Shown: one piece after another, positions 54,210 to 62,785 of the stretch
Layout of the letters: the number at the start of each line of letters is the position of its first letter
Position numbering within the stretch: the first letter of the stretch is position 1
Notes under the pieces: model-generated
The model's database searches: none
Seen by the model: the letters and a program-made list of their open reading frames with translations, nothing else
What the model was told of the DNA's origin: nothing
Source of the DNA: Actinophytocola sp963840275
GTDB lineage: Bacteria; Actinomycetota; Actinomycetes; Mycobacteriales; Pseudonocardiaceae
Direction of reading: 5' to 3'
Assembly (NCBI GenBank): GCA_963840275.1
Contig: CAWIYK010000007.1
Span: forward strand, 248,001-312,000
DNA: 64,000 nucleotides
Program-made: the position numbers and the translations under genes

Positions 54210-54698
54210 CCTGGCCTTGCGCGGCTTAGCGTTGAGGTCCGCGCGCAGCCGGTCCAGCTCGCCGCGCAGGTAGTCGCGGGTCGCGACCTCGCCGACCGCC
54301 AGCCGCAGCGCCGCGAGCTCCCGCGCGAGGAACTCGGTGTCCTCCTTGGTGCGGGCGGCCCGCGCGCGGTCCTCCTCGAGCGACACGCGGTCCCGGTTGT
54401 CCTGCCGGTTCTGCGCCAGCAGGATCAACGGTGCGGCGTACGCGGCCTGGGTGGAGAAGGCCAGGTTGAGCAGGATGAACGGGTACGGGTCCCACTGGAG
54501 CGACAGCGCGGTCAGGTTCAGGACGATCCACACGAGCACGAGCAGCGTCTGCCAGAACAGGAACTTCCCGGTCCCCAGGAACCTGGCCAGCCGCTCGGAC
54601 AACCGCCCGAACATCTCCGGGTCGATCGACAGCCGCAACCGGCCCGGCCGGCGCGGCTGGTCCAGCCGCCTGCGGGAACCGAGGGGAAGCTCAGGCAT
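54180..54698 (-). CDS. DUF1003 membrane protein
   Basis: 172 residues. Two membrane segments (FLFWQTLLVLVWIVLNLTAL; PFILLNLAFSTQAAYAAPLI) carry the family core including LNLAFSTQAAYAAPLILLAQN, followed by a charged helical tail. The ATG lies within the last codons of the MgtE-like gene (8-nt overlap), so the two are translated together, as in other actinobacteria (Rv1231c/Rv1232c order). The function is unknown, perhaps in metal handling with its partner. Confidence 0.88.
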   Translation of the reverse strand: MPELPLGSRRRLDQPRRPGRLRLSIDPEMFGRLSERLARFLGTGKFLFWQTLLVLVWIVLNLTALSLQWDPYPFILLNLAFSTQAAYAAPLILLAQNRQDNRDRVSLEEDRARAARTKEDTEFLARELAALRLAVGEVATRDYLRGELDRLRADLNAKPRKARSGAETWVDG

Positions 54699-55956
54699 CG
54701 GCGGGCTCCTCGCTGCCGGACTCCCGCCACCCGGTGGGCAGGAGATGGTCGAGCACGTCGTCGACCGTGACCGCGCCCAACAGGTGGTCGGTGTCGTCCA
54801 CCACCGGCGCGCACACCAGGTCGTACGCGGCGAAGTACCTGGTCACGTCGTTGAGCGACGCGCCGGGTGGCAGCCGCGCCAGCTCGGTGTCCAGGACGCT
54901 CGCGACCAGCTCGCCGGGCGGCTCCCGTAGCAGCCGCTGCAGGTGGACGCAGCCGAGGTAGCGGCCGGTCGGCGTCGCGGACGGCGGCCGGCACACGAAC
55001 ACCATGCTCGCGAGCGCCGGCGTGATGTCGGGGTTGCGGACCATGGCGAGCGCCTCGGCGATCGGCGCGTCCGGCATCAGGATGATCGGCTCCGGCGTCA
55101 TCAGACCGCCCGCCGTGTCCGACGAGTACGCGAGCAGGCGCCGGACCGGGTCGGACTCCTGCGACTCCATCAGCCCCAGCATCCGGTCCTGGTCCAGCAC
55201 GGACAGCTCGGCGAGCAGGTCGGCCGCGTCGTCGGGGTCCATCGCCTCCAGGATGTCGGCCGCGCGCTCCTCGTGCAGGTGCGAGAGCAGGTCCTTCTGG
55301 TCCTCCTCCGGCAGCTCCTCGAACACGTCCGCGAGCCGTTCGTCGTCGAGGCCGTCGGCCACCTCGTAGCGGCGCTTGGCCGGCAGCTCCCGCAGCGCGG
55401 CCGCGACGTCGGCGGCCCGCATCGACTCGAACACCGCGAGCAGCTGGGCCGCGCCCTGCGGCGCGGACGCGAGGTCGGTGACGCCCGGCCCCCGGATCTC
55501 GTCCCACACCAGCACCTGGATCGGGCCACGCCGGGTCAGCCGGCCGGTGCGTTCGCGGACCGCGACGCGGCCGAGCACCCAGTCGCGGGTGCGGGTCGGC
55601 TCCATGGCGGCGTCGACGAGCACCGCGCTCCGGTCGTTCTCGACGACCGTGACACGCGCGTCGAGCAGCTGCCCGACCACCAGCACCTCGTTGGGGCGCT
55701 GGTTGAAGCGCCGCAGGTTGACCTGGCCGGTGGCGAGCGTGACCGCGTTCGCGTCGATCGACGTCACCCGCAGCATCGGCACGAAGATCCGCCGGCGCGT
55801 CGCGAGCTCCACGACCGCGCCGAGCACCCTCGGCGCCTGCCGGTCGGTGCGTAGGACGACCACCACGTCCCGGATCTTGCCGATCGACTCGCCGTCCGGT
55901 CCGAACACGGGCAGCCCGATCAGCTGCGCGACGAACACCCTGCTCACGGCACCCAC
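54691..55956 (-). CDS. MgtE N-terminal/CBS domain protein without channel domain
   Basis: 421 residues. Residues about 8-80 look like a PRC-barrel (IGLPVFGPDGESIGKIRDVV), followed by an MgtE N-terminal superhelix (RAADVAAALRELPAKRRYEV; ADVFEELPEEDQKDLLSHLH; ADILEAMDPDDAADLLAELS) and two CBS motifs at the C-terminus. The transmembrane magnesium channel domain of MgtE is absent, so this is a soluble sensor-like form (compare Rv1232c). The first GTG is used because MGAVSRVF aligns with the family start. Confidence 0.88.
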   Translation of the reverse strand: MGAVSRVFVAQLIGLPVFGPDGESIGKIRDVVVVLRTDRQAPRVLGAVVELATRRRIFVPMLRVTSIDANAVTLATGQVNLRRFNQRPNEVLVVGQLLDARVTVVENDRSAVLVDAAMEPTRTRDWVLGRVAVRERTGRLTRRGPIQVLVWDEIRGPGVTDLASAPQGAAQLLAVFESMRAADVAAALRELPAKRRYEVADGLDDERLADVFEELPEEDQKDLLSHLHEERAADILEAMDPDDAADLLAELSVLDQDRMLGLMESQESDPVRRLLAYSSDTAGGLMTPEPIILMPDAPIAEALAMVRNPDITPALASMVFVCRPPSATPTGRYLGCVHLQRLLREPPGELVASVLDTELARLPPGASLNDVTRYFAAYDLVCAPVVDDTDHLLGAVTVDDVLDHLLPTGWRESGSEEPADA

Positions 55957-55986
55957 GATTCGTAGGCTATCCGCACCGCGAGCTGA

Positions 55987-57738
<1,752 letters not shown>

Positions 57739-57756
57739 GCACAGACGGTAGCCGTC

Positions 57757-58056
57757 TCAGGCGAGCGCCGCGGCGATTCGCGCACACGCGGCGCCCAGCC
57801 GGTGACCATCGTCGCTGCCGAGCCAGCAGTCGACCGCCCGCACGAACGTCCACTTCCGCGCGAGCGCGAGGTCCAGCCCGGGCGCGTCGACCACGGCGGC
57901 CGGCCCACCGGCCGCCAGTCCGCCGGCGGCCATGATGTCGTCGAACCAGGTGGACAGTGCGAGCGCCTCCTGCCATGCCTCGTCGTGGGGCCAGGCGCCC
58001 TCGGCGTCGTCGTCGGCGAAGCCCGCCGCGAACGCTTCTGGCACGGTCAAGGACAT
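57757..58056 (-). CDS. Hypothetical protein
   Basis: 99 residues from ATG 58056 (MSLTVPEAFAAGFADDDAEG); acidic first half, alanine-rich helical second half (WLGSDDGHRLGAACARIAAA). No recognisable family, signal or membrane segment, and no clear ribosome site. The stop is 18 nt before the kinase start, so it may be the first gene of that operon. Coding status is likely from codon pattern but not certain. Confidence 0.5.
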   Translation of the reverse strand: MSLTVPEAFAAGFADDDAEGAWPHDEAWQEALALSTWFDDIMAAGGLAAGGPAAVVDAPGLDLALARKWTFVRAVDCWLGSDDGHRLGAACARIAAALA

Positions 58057-58148
58057 GCCGGCAGGGTGGCGTAGCCGACACGTGTACGGCGAGCGCGTTT
58101 CGTTCCCCCTAAAGTTACCGGCAGGTAGCTCCCGGTCTTGGAGGCTCG

Positions 58149-59216
58149 ATGAGGTCACCGAAGGACTTCTTCCGCCCGCTCGCCGTCGGCGCGCCGGAAC
58201 CACTCCGGCAGATCCCGTTCCGCCCGTCCCGGATGATCCACTTCTTCGACCCGGGCAACGAGAAGATGGCGGCCAAGGTGCCCGGCATGGTCGGGAAGGC
58301 CCCCGGCTGTGACGTGCTGCTCGGCAACCTGGAGGACGCGATCCAGGCCGACCGCAAGGAGGTCGCCCGCAACGGGCTGGTGCGGATCGCGCGCGAGGTG
58401 GACTTCGGCGACACGCAGCTGTGGACGCGCGTCAACAGCCTCGACTCGCCGTGGGTGCTCGACGACCTGCTCACCCTGGTCACCGAGATCGGCGACAAGC
58501 TCGACGTGATCATGGTGCCGAAGGTCGAGGGGCCGGAGGACATCCACTACGTCGACCGGCTGCTCGCGCAGCTCGAGGCCCGTGCCGGGCTGACCGAGCC
58601 GCTGCTCGTGCACGCGATCCTGGAGACCGCGAGCGGGGTCGCGCGCGTCGAGGAGATCGCGGCGGCCAGCCCGCGCATGCAGGGCATCTCACTCGGTCCC
58701 GCCGACCTGGCCGCGAGCCGCCGCATGAAGACGACCCGCGTCGGCGGCGGCCACCCCGGCTACCTCGTGCGGACCGACCCGACCGGGGAGGACCTGTCGG
58801 CCGGTCGCACCACCTACCAGCAGGATCTGTGGCACTACACGGTCGCGCGGATGGTCGACGCGTGCGTGGCCGCCGGCGTCCTGCCCTACTACGGACCCTT
58901 CGGCGACATCCGCGACACGGTCGCGTGCGAGGACCAGTTCCGCAACGCCTACCTGCTCGGCTGCGTCGGCGCGTGGAGCCTGCATCCCGCGCAGATCGCG
59001 ATCGCGCGGAAGGTGTTCTCGCCGGAGCCCTCCGAGGTGGCGTGGGCCCGGCGCGTCATCGCGGAGATGGGCGACGGCACGGGCGCGGTGATGATCGACG
59101 GCAAGATGCAGGACGACGCGACGGTCAAGCAGTGCCAGGTGATCGCGGCGCTGGCCGACGACCTGGCCGCGCGGGACCCCGAGCTGGCGGCCGCGTACAA
59201 GGAGGCGTCCGCATGA
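58149..59216 (+). CDS. HpcH/HpaI aldolase/citrate lyase family protein (malyl-CoA lyase type)
   Basis: 355 residues, TIM-barrel lyase. Conserved segments: RPSRMIHFFDPGNEKMAAKV, DVLLGNLEDAIQADRKEVAR (metal/acidic site), LWTRVNSLDSPWVLDDL and LDVIMVPKVEGPEDIHYVDR, then ISLGPADLAASRRM. It is longer than CitE (about 280) and resembles L-malyl-CoA/beta-methylmalyl-CoA lyases. GGAGG is 5 nt from the ATG. The ATGA overlap with a second CitE-like gene shows a two-enzyme operon for acyl-CoA dicarboxylate cleavage. Confidence 0.88.
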   Translation: MRSPKDFFRPLAVGAPEPLRQIPFRPSRMIHFFDPGNEKMAAKVPGMVGKAPGCDVLLGNLEDAIQADRKEVARNGLVRIAREVDFGDTQLWTRVNSLDSPWVLDDLLTLVTEIGDKLDVIMVPKVEGPEDIHYVDRLLAQLEARAGLTEPLLVHAILETASGVARVEEIAAASPRMQGISLGPADLAASRRMKTTRVGGGHPGYLVRTDPTGEDLSAGRTTYQQDLWHYTVARMVDACVAAGVLPYYGPFGDIRDTVACEDQFRNAYLLGCVGAWSLHPAQIAIARKVFSPEPSEVAWARRVIAEMGDGTGAVMIDGKMQDDATVKQCQVIAALADDLAARDPELAAAYKEASA

Positions 59217-60061
59217 GGCCGCGCCGGTCCGTCCTGTACATGCCCGGCGCGAACGAGCGGGCGCTGGAGAAGGCGAAGACGCTGCCGGCGGACGCGTTGA
59301 TCCTCGACCTGGAGGACGCGGTCGCGCCGGACGCCAAGGAGGCCGCGCGCGAGCGGGTGTGCGCGGCGGTCGGCGGGTACGGCGCGCGCGAGGTGACGAT
59401 CCGCGTCAACGGCGCCGGCACCCCGTGGCACGCCGACGACCTGCGCGCCGCCGGCGAGGCGGGCCCGTCGGCGGTCGTGGTGCCGAAGGTGAACTCGGTC
59501 GAGGAGGTGCACGCGATCGAGAAGGCGCTCGCGCACGCGCCCGACCACACGGCGATCTGGGCGATGATCGAGACGCCGGTGGCCGTGCTGAGCTGCGCGG
59601 CGATCGCGGCGGCGTCCGAGCGTCTCACCGTCCTGGTGCTCGGCACGAACGACCTCGCGAAGGAGCTGGTGGCCGCGCAGGTCCCCGGCCGGGCGCCGCT
59701 GCTCGGGCCGCTGTCGATGTGCGTGCTCTCCGCACGCGCGACCGGCCGGGTGATCCTCGACGGCGTCTACAACGACGTCCGCGACGCCGCCGGGTTCGCC
59801 GACGAGTGCCGTCAGGGCCGCGACTTCGGCTTCGACGGCAAGACGCTCATCCATCCGAGCCAGGTCGAGCCGTGCAACGAGATCTTCGCGCCGTCGGCCG
59901 AGGAGGTCGAGCACGCGCGGCGCGTGGTCGCGGCGTTCGAGGAGGCGACGGCGGCCGGCCGCGGGGTGGCCACGGTCGACGGCCGCATGATCGAGAACCT
60001 CCACGTGGCCAACGCGGAGCGGGTGCTGGCGCTCGCCGAGGCCGTCGAGGGACTCGGTTAG
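59213..60061 (+). CDS. CitE-like CoA ester lyase
   Basis: 282 residues, CitE size. Motifs: RSVLYMPGANERALEKAKTL, ALILDLEDAVAPDAKEAARE, VTIRVNGAGTPWHADDLRAA, VVVPKVNSVEEVHAI and LVLGTNDLAKELVAAQVPGR. Relatives cleave malyl-CoA, citramalyl-CoA or act as malyl-CoA thioesterases. Its ATG overlaps the preceding lyase stop, so the pair probably work in sequence (condensation/cleavage and CoA removal). Confidence 0.9.
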   Translation: MRPRRSVLYMPGANERALEKAKTLPADALILDLEDAVAPDAKEAARERVCAAVGGYGAREVTIRVNGAGTPWHADDLRAAGEAGPSAVVVPKVNSVEEVHAIEKALAHAPDHTAIWAMIETPVAVLSCAAIAAASERLTVLVLGTNDLAKELVAAQVPGRAPLLGPLSMCVLSARATGRVILDGVYNDVRDAAGFADECRQGRDFGFDGKTLIHPSQVEPCNEIFAPSAEEVEHARRVVAAFEEATAAGRGVATVDGRMIENLHVANAERVLALAEAVEGLG

Positions 60062-60174
60062 CCTCGTGATCGTGCCGTTATCGCACTTTCGGCAATAAGT
60101 CACTCGATGTTCGGGTGACCCCCGGATTTCTCACCGAGAGGCGTGATGACGTCACACGGCGTCGAAGGTTGCGG

Positions 60175-60183
60175 TGATATAAC
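60175..60183 (+). promoter_or_regulatory. Extended -10 promoter candidate
   Basis: TGATATAAC gives TATAAC preceded by an extended TGn, 57 nt before the zinc-ribbon ATG and in a locally AT-rich stretch. An 8-nt palindrome TGACGTCA (60147-60154) lies just upstream and could bind an activator or repressor. No matching -35 is evident. Confidence 0.4.
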
Positions 60184-60240
60184 GCACAGATAACGGCCAA
60201 TACTTGCCCCACCCCCACCCCATCGGGTGAGGCTGTGGCC

Positions 60241-60423
60241 ATGGCAAAGCATCGTGTTGGCAAGGAGGGGCGAAGAGGGTCGCGGTTGTTCGGCGGTCGA
60301 CCCCCTCGTGACGACCTGTTCGAGCGCAGCTTTCGCTCCTGCCGCGGTTGCGGCGAGGACGTGTACGTGCTGGTGGACTCCTGCCGCGGCTGCGGCACGC
60401 ACCTGGAGCTTCGCGCCGGCTAG
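60241..60423 (+). CDS. Zinc-ribbon-like microprotein
   Basis: 60 residues: a basic N-terminus (MAKHRVGKEGRRGSRLFGG) and two CxxC pairs, CRGCGEDVYV and CRGCGTHLEL, spaced as in a rubredoxin-like zinc ribbon. GTGAGG lies 8 nt before the ATG; a GTG two codons upstream is possible. The basic tail suggests nucleic-acid or ribosome binding. It stands alone between the lyase operon and the acyl-CoA dehydrogenase, with its own promoter candidate. Confidence 0.7.
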   Translation: MAKHRVGKEGRRGSRLFGGRPPRDDLFERSFRSCRGCGEDVYVLVDSCRGCGTHLELRAG

Positions 60424-60530
60424 GTGGCCCCGGCGCCCTCTTGAGTGGCACCGCGCACGTTTGTGACGCGAACGGGCGTTAACCGCGCGATACTGGCCGG
60501 TAACCAGTGTCGCCCGGAGGGAGCTCCCAG

Positions 60531-61724
60531 ATGGCCCGCCTTGCTCAGACCGCCGGTCTCACCGACGTTCAGCAGGAAATTCTGGCCACGGTCCGCGATT
60601 TCGTGGACAAGGAGATCATCCCGCACGCGCAGGCTCTCGAGCACGCGGACGAGTACCCGAGCGACATCGTCGACGGGATGAAGGAGATGGGGCTCTTCGG
60701 CCTCACCATCCCGGAGTCCTACGGCGGCCTCGGCGAGTCGCTCCTCACCTACGCGCTGGTGGTCGAGCAGATCGCCCGCGGCTGGATGAGCGTGTCCGGC
60801 GTGATCAACACGCATTTCATCGTGGCCCACATGGTCAAGCAGCACGGCACCGAGGCGCAGAAGCAGAGCCTGCTGCCGAGGATGGCGACCGGGGACGTGC
60901 GCGGCTCGTTCTCGATGTCCGAGCCGGACCTCGGCTCCGACGTCGCCGCGATCAAGACCCGCGCCAAGCGCGACGGGGACGACTACGTCATCGACGGCGC
61001 GAAGATGTGGCTCACCAACGGCGGCAGCTCCAACCTGATCGCGCTGCTGGTGAAGACCGATGAAGGCGCCGAGAAGGCGCACCAGAACCTGACCGCGTTC
61101 CTGGTCGAGAAGCCGACCGGGTTCGGCGAGGTGGCGCCGGGGCTCACGATCCCCGGCAAGATCGACAAGATGGGCTACAAGGGCGTCGACACGACGGAGG
61201 CCGTCTTCGACGGCTACCGGATCGGCGCCGACAACGTCCTCGGCGAGGCGCCGGGCAAGGGCTTCGCGCAGATGATGGACGGTGTCGAGGTCGGTCGCGT
61301 CAACGTCGCCGCGCGTGCGTGCGGCATCGCGATCCGGGCGTTCGAGCTGGCGGTCGAGTACGCGCAGCAGCGCAGGACGTTCGGCAAGCCGATCGCCGAG
61401 CACCAGGCGATCGCGTTCAAGCTCGCCGAGATGGCCACGAAGGTCGAGGCCGCGCACCTGATGATGGTGAACGCGGCGCGCCTCAAGGACTCCGGCGAAC
61501 GCAACGACGTCGAGGCCGGCATGGCGAAGCTCATCGCGTCCGAGTACTGCGCCGAGGTGACGCAGGAGTCGTTCCGCATCCACGGCGGCTACGGCTACTC
61601 GAAGGAGTACGAGATCGAGCGCCTCATGCGCGAGGCCCCGTTCCTGCTCATCGGCGAGGGCACGAGCGAGATCCAGAAGACGATCATCAGTCGCGGGTTG
61701 CTGCGCGAGTACCGTTCCCGCTGA
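60531..61724 (+). CDS. Acyl-CoA dehydrogenase
   Basis: 397 residues, FAD-dependent. Signatures: FSMSEPDLGSDVAAIKTRAK (flavin/substrate loop), MWLTNGGSSNLIALLVKTDE, YAQQRRTFGKPIAEHQAIAF and the C-terminal RIHGGYGYSKEYEIERLMRE with the catalytic-type Glu. It is a short/medium-chain or branched-chain type; specificity cannot be set. ATG 60531 follows CGGAGGGA. A terminator follows directly, so it is monocistronic. It may feed the adjacent CoA-lyase pathway. Confidence 0.94.
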   Translation: MARLAQTAGLTDVQQEILATVRDFVDKEIIPHAQALEHADEYPSDIVDGMKEMGLFGLTIPESYGGLGESLLTYALVVEQIARGWMSVSGVINTHFIVAHMVKQHGTEAQKQSLLPRMATGDVRGSFSMSEPDLGSDVAAIKTRAKRDGDDYVIDGAKMWLTNGGSSNLIALLVKTDEGAEKAHQNLTAFLVEKPTGFGEVAPGLTIPGKIDKMGYKGVDTTEAVFDGYRIGADNVLGEAPGKGFAQMMDGVEVGRVNVAARACGIAIRAFELAVEYAQQRRTFGKPIAEHQAIAFKLAEMATKVEAAHLMMVNAARLKDSGERNDVEAGMAKLIASEYCAEVTQESFRIHGGYGYSKEYEIERLMREAPFLLIGEGTSEIQKTIISRGLLREYRSR

Positions 61725-61726
61725 CT

Positions 61727-61757
61727 CGGGGGGCTTTGGCCTCCGGCCCCCGTTTTC
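61727..61757 (+). terminator. Rho-independent terminator after acyl-CoA dehydrogenase
   Basis: CGGGGGGC pairs with GGCCCCCG (stem completed at about 61753) around TTTGGCCTCC, followed by TTTT. It starts at the stop codon and is a classic intrinsic terminator. Confidence 0.85.
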
Positions 61758-61830
61758 CAGCCTACCGCCGGGCACCGACAGAAATGTCGGCCCGCGATCG
61801 CCTCTGTGGACAACCGCCGAACCACGCCGT

Positions 61831-61925
61831 CGCGTGTCGGGCGCTTCCCGAGTCGGTGTCGGGCGGGCTCCCCGAATCGCGTGTCGACGGGCCGCCCGAA
61901 TCGCGTGTCGGGCGTGCTTCCCGAA
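61831..61925. repeat. Four tandem 24-nt repeats
   Basis: Units begin at 61831 (23 nt), 61854, 61878 and 61902. Shared core: CG(C)GTGTCG(G/A)(G/C)G followed by C(T/C)(T/C)CCCGA(A/G)T. They are flanked by inverted DnaA-box-like TGTGGACAA at 61805-61813 and 61938-61946. They are part of a 372-nt gene-free gap (61725-62096) that also contains the terminator and a promoter-like element. Confidence 0.75.
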
Positions 61926-61937
61926 CCGGCGCACCGC

Positions 61938-61996
61938 TGTGGACAACCGGCCTCGAGAGCGTCCGCACTGTCGGACCCCGCCGGTAGAATTGACAC
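61938..61996 (+). promoter_or_regulatory. Promoter-like element related to the dispersed repeats
   Basis: TGTGGACAA (61938) is followed by CTGTCGG (61968-61974) and GCCGGTAGAATTGACAC, with TAGAAT at 61985-61990. The CTGTCGG-N7-GCCGGTAGA arrangement is shared with copies A and B of the 117-nt element, but the GC hairpin is absent. It precedes the general-stress-like gene by about 105 nt and probably serves as its promoter. Confidence 0.5.
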
Positions 61997-62096
61997 CGGG
62001 GGCCGGCGGCCACGCGCTTGTCACCAGCGCCCGGGGTTAGCACGGTTCGTCCCTTGTTGGCAGGATGGTGTCAACTGCTGAACGAGGTGAGCAACG

Positions 62097-62624
62097 GTGA
62101 CCGGTGGTTTCTCCGGCTCGGCGCGTGGGAGCCAAGCCCTCCCCAAGGTGCCGACGCCGCCGTCTGGGTGGCCGATCGGGTCCTACGGCACGTACAAAGA
62201 GGCCCATCGCGCGGTCGAGTACTTGGCCGGCAACGAGTTCCCGGTCCAGGAGGTCACGATCGTCGGCGTCGACCTGATGTTGGTCGAACGGGTCATCGGG
62301 CGGCTGAGCTGGCCGAAGGTGCTCGGCACCGGCGCCCTGTCCGGCGCTTGGTTCGGCCTGTTCGTCGGCCTGCTGCTCGGCCTGTTCAGCGAGCAGACGA
62401 TGTCGTTCGCGCCGATCCTCGTCGGGTTGGTCGCCGGGGTGGTGTTCGGCCTCGTGTTCGCGGCCGTCGGGTACGCGACCACGCGCAGCTCCGGCCGGGA
62501 GATCGCCTCGTCGAGCCAGCTGGTCGCCGGCCGCTACGACGTGCTCGCCCAACCCCGCAACGCCGAGAAGGGCCGCGACCTGCTCGCGAAGCTGGCCATG
62601 CGGCCGAGTGGCGCAGTCGACTAG
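62097..62624 (+). CDS. General stress protein-like membrane protein (Rv1234-like)
   Basis: 175 residues. An N-terminal YflT-like module (PIGSYGTYKEAHRAVEYLAG; VQEVTIVGVDLMLVERVIGR) is followed by two adjacent membrane segments rich in Gly (GALSGAWFGLFVGLLLGLF; PILVGLVAGVVFGLVFAAVG) and a short basic tail. This arrangement is common next to the trehalose transporter in actinobacteria. The function is unknown. The GTG at 62097 is chosen; GAGGTGAG lies upstream. Confidence 0.85.
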   Translation: MTGGFSGSARGSQALPKVPTPPSGWPIGSYGTYKEAHRAVEYLAGNEFPVQEVTIVGVDLMLVERVIGRLSWPKVLGTGALSGAWFGLFVGLLLGLFSEQTMSFAPILVGLVAGVVFGLVFAAVGYATTRSSGREIASSSQLVAGRYDVLAQPRNAEKGRDLLAKLAMRPSGAVD

Positions 62625-62662
62625 TCCGTTACACGTGTTGACCGGATCGTTGTCGTTGTGGG

Positions 62663-62691
62663 TTGCGACCCGTGATCATCGGGCCTAGGTT
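62663..62691 (+). promoter_or_regulatory. Sigma-70-type promoter candidate for lpqY
   Basis: TTGCGA (62663-62668) and TAGGTT (62686-62691) are separated by 17 nt, the ideal spacing, and lie about 95 nt before the lpqY ATG. Confidence 0.5.
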
Positions 62692-62785
62692 CATTGCACC
62701 GTGACACACGCGTTCCCTCAGGCACGTAGAGGTGCCAGTCGCCTTGCCTTCCCGTGCCGGTTGGGAACAGGGAGGCAGGGTCCAG

